Shown here piece after piece: positions 1-4,111 of a stretch of DNA of 23,769 bases. This DNA is from a virus. The position numbers and the translations under genes are program-made. The stretch's first letter is position 1. Every line of letters starts with the position of its first letter. The stretch is taken from the IMG/VR virus record IMGVR_UViG_3300036945_000716, positions 1 to 23,769 of that record. One strand, given 5' to 3'. The notes beneath the pieces were generated by a model. The model had not been told where the DNA came from and searched no databases. It saw only the letters and a program-made list of their open reading frames with translations.

Positions 1-411
1 ATTTATGACATCATTAAAGAAGCATCTAGAAGCTATACTACAGATCAATTAATGGCTAATGGTGGTTCATTAAAGTTTGAACAGTATGTCCAAAATATAG
101 TATCTACAGAATTTGAAAAATCAGGATTGCAGTTAATTAGTTTCAGCCTTAACTTAGATTTCTCTGCTAAAGTAAAAGAGAAGATTGATAATAGAAATGA
201 AGTAAATACAAACATTTCTGTATTAGATCAACAGATTGCTGAGCAAAAGAAAAGAAATGAGTTAGAGGTACTAAAAGCTGAACAAAATAAAATCAGAAGT
301 GCAGGTATCACTCCTCAGCTATTACAGGAACAAGCAATAAGAAAATGGAATGGACATCTTCCAAGTACATATTCTGGAGGTTCATTACCATTTGTTAAAA
401 CAGTAAATTAA
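1..411 (+). CDS. SPFH/prohibitin-like protein, C-terminal part (5' truncated)
   Basis: The frame is open from base 1, so the gene starts outside the window; the first ATG (52) is internal. The visible 136 residues end an SPFH/Band 7 (prohibitin-like) protein: a conserved ...LKFEQYVQ...EFEKSGLQL segment, then a charged coiled-coil stretch rich in Glu, Lys and Gln (roughly residues 60-110), then the short tail RKWNGHLPSTYSGGSLPF. Proteins of this class form membrane-associated ring or cage assemblies, and homologues recur in phages, where their role is unknown. The N-terminal membrane segment is not in the window. The lipoprotein gene follows after 18 bp, which suggests an envelope-linked pair. 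Confidence 0.75.
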   Translation: MYDIIKEASRSYTTDQLMANGGSLKFEQYVQNIVSTEFEKSGLQLISFSLNLDFSAKVKEKIDNRNEVNTNISVLDQQIAEQKKRNELEVLKAEQNKIRSAGITPQLLQEQAIRKWNGHLPSTYSGGSLPFVKTVN

Positions 412-429
412 AATTAAATAAAAACGAAA

Positions 430-600
430 ATGAAAAAAGTATTTTTAGCAGTAGCCTTAATGGCAGTAGTAGCAGTAAGTTGTAAGAAAGTAGAAACACC
501 AGCTTCAGTAACAACTCCAGATTCAACCACAGTAGTAGTTGATTCAGTATCAGTTGACACTACAGCAGTAGCAGTAGACTCAGTAGCAGTTACTAAATAA
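430..600 (+). CDS. Small phage lipoprotein (56 aa)
   Basis: The product starts MKKVFLAVALMAVVAVSC: two lysines, a hydrophobic core, and a lipobox-like AVSC with Cys18 as the likely lipidated residue after signal peptidase II cleavage. The mature part is a low-complexity run of Thr, Val, Asp, Ser and Ala with repeated VDSV and DTT units and only a few charged residues, so it is probably an extended surface tether, not a folded enzyme. The ATG follows the A-rich leader AAAACGAAAATG typical of this phage. Similar tiny lipoproteins can act in superinfection exclusion or at the outer membrane, but nothing here proves that. The call as lipoprotein is firm; the function is unknown. Confidence 0.75.
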   Translation: MKKVFLAVALMAVVAVSCKKVETPASVTTPDSTTVVVDSVSVDTTAVAVDSVAVTK

Positions 601-618
601 TCTTTAAAAGTAAAAATT

Positions 619-882
619 ATGTACGAAAACGAAGAACGAGTAATACAAGTTGAACAATGTGGGTCTCTAGAGAAATATGTACCATCACGTTCAGAAGCAT
701 TAAAAGATTATGCAATCTCAATTGACTTCTTAACAATTGGATGTATTGTAAGAGTAGGATGTAAATCAGTTCCATTCACATCAACAGACGAAGCAATGAA
801 AGAACTTAACGCATATATTAAGAACCCAATTGAAGCTCGAAAAGTTTGGGAAAAGAGATTTGCAGATTACGATAAACAGTAA
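619..882 (+). CDS. Hypothetical protein (87 aa)
   Basis: An 87-residue acidic protein starting MYENEERVIQVEQCG, with two cysteines in the middle (GCIVRVGCKS) and an amphipathic C-terminal helix rich in Lys, Glu and Arg. The segment KSVPFTSTDEAMKELNAYI looks like a strand followed by a helix. No signal peptide or membrane segment is visible. It is the last protein gene before the tRNA array and has the usual leader AAAAATTATG 18 bp after the lipoprotein stop. I do not recognise the family. Confidence 0.65.
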   Translation: MYENEERVIQVEQCGSLEKYVPSRSEALKDYAISIDFLTIGCIVRVGCKSVPFTSTDEAMKELNAYIKNPIEARKVWEKRFADYDKQ

Positions 883-905
883 CAAAGCATTATGCCTGAG
901 TCCAT

Positions 906-972
906 GCCCTCCTCTTGCTAGAAATTAAAAGACATAACACGCAGCCTGTTCTCTGCGGTAAGAAAGAGGGTA
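906..972 (+). ncRNA. tRNA-like RNA without a T arm (candidate)
   Basis: By eye this folds as an acceptor-like stem (906-911 with 966-971), a D-arm-like hairpin (913-916 with 929-932) and a 5-bp anticodon-like hairpin (940-944 with 953-957). That hairpin has an 8-nt loop, CCTGTTCT, containing GTT. Only seven bases separate it from the 3' acceptor strand, so there is no room for a T arm, as in T-arm-less mitochondrial tRNAs. The 3' end reads A-CT, as after tRNA-Phe and tRNA-Met of this array. It may be a degenerate tRNA or a chance fold. The following bases (973-1131) hold no gene and one copy of a 12-base repeat. Confidence 0.3.
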
Positions 973-1131
973 CTAATAAAAACTACTTGAGTAGGTGGGA
1001 GTGGTCAATCAACAACTCACTGAAGTTTCAGGTAAAACTATATTTAAAGGGATGGCCGAGCCTAGTATATCAGTAAGTAGGAAGTTAATGTTTTTTAGAA
1101 AGATTGAATAGTTTTTAACATTAGCGAAAAC

Positions 1132-1234
1132 AGTCAGGTGGCGGAATGGTAGACGCTTAAAGAAAGCCTTAATAGGTGGGTGTAAGTCCCTTAATGGTGT
1201 AAACTTCATACAGGTTCGAATCCTGTCCTGACTA
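1132..1234 (+). tRNA. Irregular 103-nt tRNA with Leu-type D arm and an extra hairpin
   Basis: The acceptor stem is a perfect 7 bp (AGTCAGG/CCTGACT), the T arm is canonical (ACAGG-TTCGAAT-CCTGT) and the D arm GCGGAATGGTAGACGC is Leu-like. Between D arm and T arm lie about 55 nt, too many for a normal tRNA. A possible reading is an extra TTAA/TTAA hairpin (1157-1172), then an anticodon arm with loop TGTAAGT (1181-1187, 3 bp certain) and a 4-bp variable arm (ATGG/TCAT) typical of class II. The anticodon would be TAA with G at position 33, or GTA if the loop is shifted. Identity is therefore open. The 3' end is A-CA, not CCA. Confidence 0.55.
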
Positions 1235-1241
1235 CAAAATA

Positions 1242-1578
1242 AACTACCGTTCTTTGAAATAAAAACTATAAAATTATGGAACAAATTTTAGCATTTGTTT
1301 TAGGGGTTAGTATGGGTGTCTTTGTATGGACAGTTGTGGTAGCGTTTAGAACAGCAAAATTAGCAAAACAAAATGAAAAAGACATTCGAAATTTAGAAGA
1401 CTGGATCTCTAGAAATGATGAATCAGCACATCGTAGAATTGATCAAGAAATTGATCGAGTAAATAATTTACACAAAGATAGCATTAGCTATATTGATTCC
1501 AGAGCAGACAAACTGGATTCAAAGATTGAAAACAATAAACATTTATTAAAAGGATAAATTAATAAAAGAACGGTAGTT
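1242..1578. repeat. 14-bp perfect inverted repeat flanking a small gene
   Basis: AACTACCGTTCTTT (1242-1255) and its exact reverse complement AAAGAACGGTAGTT (1565-1578) bracket the 93-aa gene at 1276-1557. The arms could pair in the mRNA around the whole gene, or mark the ends of an inserted cassette between the irregular tRNA at 1132 and the gene at 1651. No target-site duplication or transposase is visible. Confidence 0.6.
1276..1557 (+). CDS. Membrane-anchored coiled-coil protein (93 aa)
   Basis: Residues 4-24 (ILAFVLGVSMGVFVWTVVVAF) form a single N-terminal membrane segment. The rest is a charged helix with heptad-like spacing (LAKQNEKDIRNLEDWI... to KIENNKHLLKG), so the expected topology is short outside, long coiled coil in the cytoplasm. 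It sits alone inside the tRNA array and is framed by a 14-bp inverted repeat. The function is unknown; single-pass coiled-coil phage proteins include spanin-like, exclusion and scaffold proteins, and nothing here selects among them. Confidence 0.65.
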   Translation: MEQILAFVLGVSMGVFVWTVVVAFRTAKLAKQNEKDIRNLEDWISRNDESAHRRIDQEIDRVNNLHKDSISYIDSRADKLDSKIENNKHLLKG

Positions 1579-1650
1579 AAAAAATAAATCAACTTATAGT
1601 TGGTTTGGAATGGAAAAGTCAGTATATTTATATATACAATAACAGCAAAT

Positions 1651-1791
1651 ATGAAAGCAGTTCAAAACATGCAACAACTAAATCACACAGCGCAGAGAGC
1701 CATTAGTATATGGTCGGATTCGTTATGTGGAGATGTTCTTGTGGGCTTTACGTATAATAACGAACCGAAACAAAACACCGATTTGGGATGA
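1651..1791 (+). CDS. Small hypothetical protein (46 aa)
   Basis: I take the ATG at 1651 (MKAVQNMQQLNHTAQRAIS...) and not the TTG at 1600, because it follows an A-rich leader (ACAGCAAATATG). The protein is 46 residues, polar, with no signal or membrane segment. It is followed at 1827 by a strong intrinsic terminator, which supports it as the last gene of a transcript. It could also be non-coding sequence that happens to be open. Confidence 0.4.
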   Translation: MKAVQNMQQLNHTAQRAISIWSDSLCGDVLVGFTYNNEPKQNTDLG

Positions 1792-1826
1792 TATAAGAAA
1801 TTATAACATATAAACTTCATAAGAAG

Positions 1827-1860
1827 CCCAAATCAAAATAAAAAGATTTGGGTTTTTTTT
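1827..1860 (+). terminator. Strong intrinsic terminator
   Basis: An 8-bp hairpin, CCCAAATC (1827-1834) with GATTTGGG (1845-1852), is followed by eight T residues. It ends the transcript of the 46-aa gene just before the promoter of the next tRNA block. Confidence 0.9.
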
Positions 1861-1870
1861 ATAGAAAAAG

Positions 1871-1901
1871 TTGTCAGATACAAATAAAGATCGTATCTTT
1901 A
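1871..1901 (+). promoter_or_regulatory. Bacteroidota-type promoter for tRNA block
   Basis: TTG at 1871-1873, a spacer of exactly 20 bp and TATCTTTA at 1894-1901 match the -33/-7 layout of Bacteroidota promoters. The same GTAT(A/C)TTTAAGTAT core recurs at 5811, 6303, 6655 and 10994. It would start the tRNA transcript at about 1908-1915. Confidence 0.8.
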
Positions 1902-1915
1902 AGTATAGAGATAAG

Positions 1916-2035
1916 GGGGCGGTGGTAAAATGGTAAAGCACCCAGCATATGAAGCTGGGGGAAGAGGTTCGATTCCTCGAAGTAACGAAAGTTATGAGTA
2001 TGGTATTATTGTAGGTTCGAGTCCTACCTGCTCCA
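1916..2035 (+). tRNA. Irregular 120-nt tRNA with two T-type arms
   Basis: The ends pair as an acceptor stem with two wobbles (GGGGCGG 1916-1922 with CTGCTCC 2028-2034), next to a canonical T arm (GTAGG-TTCGAGT-CCTAC). A clean anticodon arm (CCCAGC-ATATGAA-GCTGGG, 1941-1959) would show anticodon ATG (His, CAU). Between it and the final T arm are about 50 extra bases: a second T-type arm (GAGG-TTCGATT-CCTC), a hairpin capped by GAAA (GTAAC/GTTAT, 1982-1995) and a D-loop-like stretch (ATGGTATT). The inner order T arm - capped stem - D arm is that of a permuted tRNA nested in a normal one. It could also be a fusion of two tRNA genes. Confidence 0.5.
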
Positions 2036-2071
2036 CAAAAGAGTTCATTGACATATTGGATAAAATTAAAA

Positions 2072-2157
2072 GGAGGAGTGGACAGTTGGTTGTCGAGCGG
2101 TCTTGAAAACCGTCGGGTGTAAAAGCTTTGCAAGTTCGAATCTTGTCTCCTCCGCCA
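2072..2157 (+). tRNA. tRNA-Ser(UGA)
   Basis: The 86-nt gene has acceptor GGAGGAG/CTCCTCC, T loop TTCGAAT, anticodon loop CTTGAAA (TGA) and a class II variable region. CCA is encoded. The D stem GACA/TGTC closes a short 6-nt loop, GTTGGT. It reads UCA and other UCN codons. Confidence 0.92.
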
Positions 2158-2160
2158 TAT

Positions 2161-2232
2161 TGTCCTATGGTATAACGGTTATTACACTTGACTTTGACTC
2201 AAGTAATTGTGGTTCGATTCCACATGGGACAA
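2161..2232 (+). tRNA. tRNA-Gln(UUG)
   Basis: Acceptor TGTCCTA/TGGGACA, anticodon arm CTTGA-CTTTGAC-TCAAG (TTG) and T loop TTCGATT are all regular. The discriminator A is followed by CA, so CCA must be completed after transcription. It starts 3 bp after the CCA of tRNA-Ser. Confidence 0.93.
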
Positions 2233-2395
2233 CAAATAATTGTAAGTAGTGAAAGCCTATCCCAACACCTGATCAGTAAGTAGGACGGTTAGTAAAGAAA
2301 GCATTATCAGTAAGTAGTGGAGAAATCCATGCGGAGAAAACGATGCAAGACGCAAGTACAGGGAATCAGCCCGATGGCTTTGCTTACGAAAATTT
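2233..2395 (+). other. Structured spacer between tRNA-Gln and tRNA-Pro
   Basis: No gene is visible. It holds two copies of the 12-mer ATCAGTAAGTAG and a hairpin with a GAAA tetraloop (GTGGA-GAAA-TCCAT, about 2315-2328). Part of it is more GC-rich than the phage genes. It may be a degenerate tRNA or another small RNA; I cannot fold it into a cloverleaf. Confidence 0.3.
2272..2317 (+). repeat. 12-mer ATCAGTAAGTAG, two copies here, a third at 1069
   Basis: Exact copies lie at 2272-2283, 2306-2317 and 1069-1080, all in non-coding spacer of the tRNA array and all on the + strand, with unrelated flanks. A 12-mer three times within 1.3 kb is unlikely by chance. Possible roles are an RNA-processing site or a shared structural element of the spacer RNAs. 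Confidence 0.55.
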
Positions 2396-2471
2396 CTGGA
2401 TGTATAGGAGTCAGGTTTATCTAGCCTACCTTGGACGTAGGAGCACGCAGGTTCGAATCCTGCCATCCAGA
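2396..2471 (+). tRNA. tRNA-Pro(UGG)
   Basis: Acceptor CTGGATG/CATCCAG, anticodon arm CCTAC-CTTGGAC-GTAGG (TGG) and T arm GCAGG-TTCGAAT-CCTGC are regular. The D stem is short (TAG/CTA) but its loop keeps GG. No encoded CCA (A-CG follows). Confidence 0.9.
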
Positions 2472-2535
2472 CGATAAGACTGTTACTAATTCATAGATCA
2501 CCGCCTAATAAGCACCGACGCATAGAATTAGATTT

Positions 2536-2606
2536 GCCCTCTAGGCTTTAAAGTGAAGCACGATACTTTTAATATCGGGAAGAAGGAGCATTACCTTCAG
2601 GGGGTA
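2536..2606 (+). tRNA. tRNA-Lys(UUU) with non-canonical elbow
   Basis: This is a full cloverleaf of 71 nt: acceptor GCCCTCT/AGGGGGT, D stem GCTT/AAGC, anticodon arm CGATA-CTTTTAA-TATCG (TTT) and T stem GAAGG/CCTTC. Its T loop is AGCATTA, not TTCRANN, and its D loop is TAAAGTG without the usual GG. The variable loop has only 4 nt. The loop changes A54...T58 for T54...A58 and keeps C56, so the elbow could still form in an altered way. It is the only Lys tRNA I can read. Lys-UUU is the target of the anticodon nuclease PrrC and other phage-defence tRNases. The 3' end is A-CA. Confidence 0.85.
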
Positions 2607-2611
2607 CAAAA

Positions 2612-2707
2612 GCTACATACACAACCTTACAATCTCTCAGTTAAAAGCTGTTGTAAGATCAAGTAATAAGCCAATATGCTTATTAGTTGTGATCAGGTGT
2701 AGCACCA
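2612..2707 (+). ncRNA. tRNA-like RNA ending in encoded CCA
   Basis: An acceptor-like stem (GCTACAT 2612-2618 with GTGTAGC 2697-2703) is followed by A-CCA and then directly by the first base of tRNA-Val. Inside are two long arms. One (2626-2632 with 2650-2656, 7 bp) holds an inner CAG/CTG hairpin with the 7-nt loop TTAAAAG. The other (2657-2694) holds the 7-bp AATAAGC/GCTTATT stem with loop CAATAT. No standard T arm exists. The acceptor stem, discriminator and CCA suggest that it is matured and perhaps charged like a tRNA, but the amino acid is unclear. Confidence 0.5.
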
Positions 2708-2781
2708 GCCTCGTTGGCGTAATAGGAGCGTATTTGTTTTACATGCAAATGGCGGTGGAGCGTAACCATCACGAGGTACCA
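2708..2781 (+). tRNA. tRNA-Val(UAC) with non-canonical elbow
   Basis: Acceptor GCCTCGT/ACGAGGT, anticodon stem TTTGT/GCAAA with loop TTTACAT (anticodon TAC) and T stem GGTGG/CCATC are clear, and CCA is encoded. The T loop is AGCGTAA instead of TTCRANN and the variable loop has 4 nt, as in the Lys, Met/Ile and His genes of the same subfamily. The D arm pairs poorly. It is the only Val tRNA in the array. Confidence 0.85.
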
Positions 2782-2823
2782 TAGGGGTTCGCACTACACT
2801 GTAGAGATTTAGGAAGTGCATTT

Positions 2824-2904
2824 GGGTAGCAAAAGTCGTTCGGATACGGCAGCCGGTCTGTAAAATCGGTCCTCAAGGGAGTGGTTCGAGTCCACTGCTG
2901 CCCA
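2824..2904 (+). tRNA. tRNA-Tyr(GUA)
   Basis: Acceptor GGGTAGC/GCTGCCC, D stem GTCG/CGGC, anticodon arm CCGGT-CTGTAAA-ATCGG (GTA), an elongated variable region and T arm AGTGG-TTCGAGT-CCACT. The 3' end is A-CA. Confidence 0.92.
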
Positions 2905-2908
2905 CAAA

Positions 2909-3045
2909 CAAGGAAACACTCCAGAGTTGGTAAGCGCTTATCAGGACTCAAGAGAAGTAAAGTTACAGATGGGTGCGTAACGCCTTGGACTACTAAGAAT
3001 GAATGATACGAGCCTCCAAAGTTCGAAAGGAGTCAGGTAGTAGTC
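2909..3045 (+). ncRNA. Two closed RNA units between tRNA-Tyr and tRNA-Phe
   Basis: No gene is seen. Unit one (2909-2987) is closed by CAAGG/CCTTG and contains a GAGTTGGTAAGC D-loop-like stretch and a GTTAC/GTAAC hairpin with a 10-nt loop just before the closing strand. Unit two (2988-3045) is closed by GACTACT/AGTAGTC and holds a CTCC/GGAG hairpin whose loop contains GTTCGAA. Both look like tRNA relics or tRNA-like RNAs; the folds are by eye only. Confidence 0.3.
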
Positions 3046-3051
3046 AAAATT

Positions 3052-3124
3052 GGGTCTTTTGTATAGCTGGTGCGTATGCTAGTCTGAAGAACTAGAGGAG
3101 TAGGTTCGATTCCTACAGGACCCA
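3052..3124 (+). tRNA. tRNA-Phe(GAA)
   Basis: Acceptor GGGTCTT/AGGACCC, anticodon arm CTAGT-CTGAAGA-ACTAG (GAA) and T arm GTAGG-TTCGATT-CCTAC are regular. The discriminator A is followed by CT, and the next base starts the permuted element. Confidence 0.93.
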
Positions 3125-3126
3125 CT

Positions 3127-3204
3127 AAGAGGAGAGGCATGGGTTCGAATCCCATACTGTCCCAGATATGGGGCGGTTAGTATAACTGGCAGTAGCGCTC
3201 ACTT
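3127..3204 (+). tRNA. Candidate circularly permuted tRNA (3' half before 5' half)
   Basis: This 78-nt element fills exactly the gap between tRNA-Phe (plus its CT trailer) and tRNA-Asn. It reads: 3' anticodon side, T arm ATGGG-TTCGAAT-CCCAT (3139-3155), acceptor 3' strand ACTGTCC, a short loop (CAGATATG), acceptor 5' strand GGGCGGT, a D-loop-like AACTGGCAG, then a 5' anticodon side ending CTCACTT. The acceptor strands pair over 7-8 bp with two wobbles. Joining base 3204 to 3127 gives a tRNA-size molecule with anticodon loop CTTAAGA (TAA, Leu), but the anticodon stem then has only three normal pairs flanked by A-G mismatches. It may be a relic of a tandem duplication, the accepted origin of permuted tRNA genes. 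Confidence 0.5.
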
Positions 3205-3276
3205 GGACTGGTAGCTCAGAGGCAGAGCAAGAAGCTGTTAACTTCGAGGTCGGGATTTCGAAATTCCCTCAGTCCG
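3205..3276 (+). tRNA. tRNA-Asn(GUU)
   Basis: Acceptor GGACTGG/TCAGTCC, D arm GCTC-AGAGGCA-GAGC, anticodon loop CTGTTAA (GTT) in stem GAAG/CTTC, T loop TTCGAAA with a T-T mismatch at its closing pair. Discriminator G. Its 5' end abuts the permuted element with no spacer. Confidence 0.9.
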
Positions 3277-3281
3277 CGAGG

Positions 3282-3359
3282 ATGTTTAGTTTGGTAGTAT
3301 GTTTTTAAGGAGCCAAAGTGCCGTAAGGATTACTTGATGAGTAAAAAGGATAAACTATC
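3282..3359 (+). ncRNA. Closed RNA unit between tRNA-Asn and the Thr-like tRNA
   Basis: GATGTTTA (3282-3289) pairs with TAAACTATC (3351-3359) with one bulge and encloses a D-loop-like AGTTTGGTAGTAT and a TTACT/AGTAA hairpin. It has no recognisable T arm. Possibly a decayed tRNA. Confidence 0.25.
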
Positions 3360-3360
3360 A

Positions 3361-3468
3361 GTCAGAGTAGTTTAAAGAGCACTAACCAAGGGTTAATTCC
3401 GATGGTTAATGTTTTAGTAAAACGTAGGTCTATCCGAGTAGTTGTAGGTGCAAGTCCTACCTCTGACA
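3361..3468 (+). tRNA. Irregular 108-nt tRNA, anticodon AGU (Thr), with 28-nt insert
   Basis: Acceptor GTCAGAG/CTCTGAC is perfect and the T stem is GTAGG/CCTAC, with the unusual T loop TGCAAGT. A full anticodon arm, ATGTT-TTAGTAA-AACGT (3409-3425), has U33 and A37 and anticodon AGT (Thr). Between the D arm (GTTT-AAA-GAGC, 3370-3380) and this arm lie 28 extra bases (3381-3408) containing a TAACC/GGTTA hairpin. The 18-nt variable region is also long for Thr. The insert could be an intron at an odd place, an extra permanent arm, or a sign of decay. An A at position 34 is rare in bacteria outside Arg-ACG. Confidence 0.6.
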
Positions 3469-3473
3469 CAATT

Positions 3474-3545
3474 GCTCCTATAGTAGAATGGTTAGCACAC
3501 ATCTCTGATAAGGATGAAATGGAGGTTCAATTCCTTCTAGGAGTA
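3474..3545 (+). tRNA. tRNA-Ile(GAU)
   Basis: Acceptor GCTCCTA/TAGGAGT, anticodon arm CATCT-CTGATAA-GGATG (GAT) and T arm GGAGG-TTCAATT-CCTTC. The 3' end is A-CA. Confidence 0.93.
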
Positions 3546-3551
3546 CAAAAT

Positions 3552-3636
3552 GGAGAGTAAATCACACAGGGTGTGGGACCGCTTGCTAAGCGAATCGAGT
3601 GCTTCGGCTCTTGGGGATCGATACCTCTGCTCTCCG
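3552..3636 (+). tRNA. tRNA-Ser(GCU)
   Basis: Acceptor GGAGAGT/GCTCTCC, anticodon loop TTGCTAA (GCT) in a stem with only CGC/GCG well paired, and a class II variable arm with a TTCG-capped hairpin. The D stem CACAC/GTGTG leaves a very small loop, and the T loop is ATCGATA. These deviations are milder than in the Lys/Val/Met/His group. Discriminator G followed by CA. Confidence 0.85.
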
Positions 3637-3644
3637 CAAAAACC

Positions 3645-3716
3645 TGTTCCCCGCCCTCACAACGCATTTAAGGAATGCAGGAGCTGAAAGTACAATCGGG
3701 GCGATGTGGTGGGACA
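3645..3716 (+). ncRNA. GC-rich closed RNA unit
   Basis: TGTTCCC pairs imperfectly with GGGACA, and CGCCC (3652-3656) pairs with GGGCG (3699-3703). Inside is a GCATT/AATGC hairpin. A further GATAAG/CTTATC hairpin follows at about 3738-3759. No T arm or anticodon can be named. Confidence 0.3.
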
Positions 3717-3763
3717 CTTTAAAATCTTAGGTACAACGATAAGTTAACGGGTTCTTATCAACT

Positions 3764-3833
3764 GCCGACTTGATCTAGTGATCGAGAATATCTCATAAGT
3801 ATTCTTAGACAAGAGCGTAACTTGTAGTCGGTA
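3764..3833 (+). tRNA. tRNA with CAU anticodon (Met or Ile2) and non-canonical elbow
   Basis: Acceptor GCCGACT/AGTCGGT, anticodon arm AATAT-CTCATAA-GTATT (CAT) and T stem ACAAG/CTTGT are clear. The T loop is AGCGTAA, identical to that of tRNA-Val. The variable loop has 4 nt (TTAG), and the D region contains TAGTG, like the AGTG of the Lys and His D loops. CAT could mean Met or, after lysidine modification, Ile(AUA). The 3' end is A-CA. Confidence 0.82.
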
Positions 3834-3839
3834 CAAAAA

Positions 3840-3896
3840 GTAAGGTGTATGGAAGCTATTAAAGTGCTACTCAATAATACCTAGTAGTCATCTTAC
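3840..3896 (+). ncRNA. 57-nt mini tRNA-like RNA
   Basis: GTAAGGT (3840-3846) pairs with ATCTTAC (3890-3896) over 7 bp. Inside are a loop TATTAAAGT closed by AGC/GCT, close to the AAAGTG D loop of the non-canonical tRNAs, and a hairpin CTACT/AGTAG with an 11-nt loop. There is no T arm. It lies between two non-canonical tRNAs and could be a minimal or decayed member of that group. Confidence 0.35.
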
Positions 3897-3903
3897 TTAA
3901 TAT

Positions 3904-3975
3904 GGTGTTCGAAGCTTTTTAGTGAAGTGCAAGACTGTGAATCTTGAGAAGACGGGGCGGTACCGTCCTTACACC
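3904..3975 (+). tRNA. tRNA-His(GUG) with non-canonical elbow
   Basis: Anticodon arm CAAGA-CTGTGAA-TCTTG (GTG) and the His-specific extra pair G-1 (3904) with C73 (3975) fix the identity. The T arm is GACGG-GGCGGTA-CCGTC, the D arm GCTT-TTTAGTG-AAGT, and the variable loop has 4 nt, as in the Lys gene. The acceptor stem has pyrimidine mismatches (T-T and C-T) at its fifth and sixth pairs, which either lower stability or need editing. Confidence 0.82.
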
Positions 3976-3981
3976 CAAAAT

Positions 3982-4055
3982 GCCTCCGTGATGGAACTGG
4001 AATACATATCGATCTTAAACGTCGAGTTTTGAGGGTTCGAATCCCTTCGGAGGTA
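3982..4055 (+). tRNA. tRNA-Leu(UAA) with a short variable loop
   Basis: Acceptor GCCTCCG/CGGAGGT, anticodon arm TCGAT-CTTAAAC-GTCGA (TAA) and T arm GAGGG-TTCGAAT-CCCTT. The variable loop is only 5 nt (GTTTT), whereas bacterial Leu tRNAs are class II with a long variable arm. tRNA-Leu(UAG) at 6680 shows the same reduction. Confidence 0.9.
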
Positions 4056-4068
4056 CAAAATTGATACA

Positions 4069-4088
4069 GTTTTAAGTTTCCTTAAAAC
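4069..4088 (+). terminator. Hairpin after tRNA-Leu(UAA)
   Basis: GTTTTAAG/CTTAAAAC forms an 8-bp hairpin with loop TTTC directly after the tRNA and before the HNH gene. No T-run follows, so it may serve as an RNA-processing or stability element as well as a weak terminator. Confidence 0.5.
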
Positions 4089-4111
4089 GTGCCTATTTAT
4101 AATAAAAGAAT

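Noticed and set aside
1069-2317. CRISPR array
   Set aside because: The repeated 12-mer is too short and irregularly spaced, without spacers of even length or cas genes.
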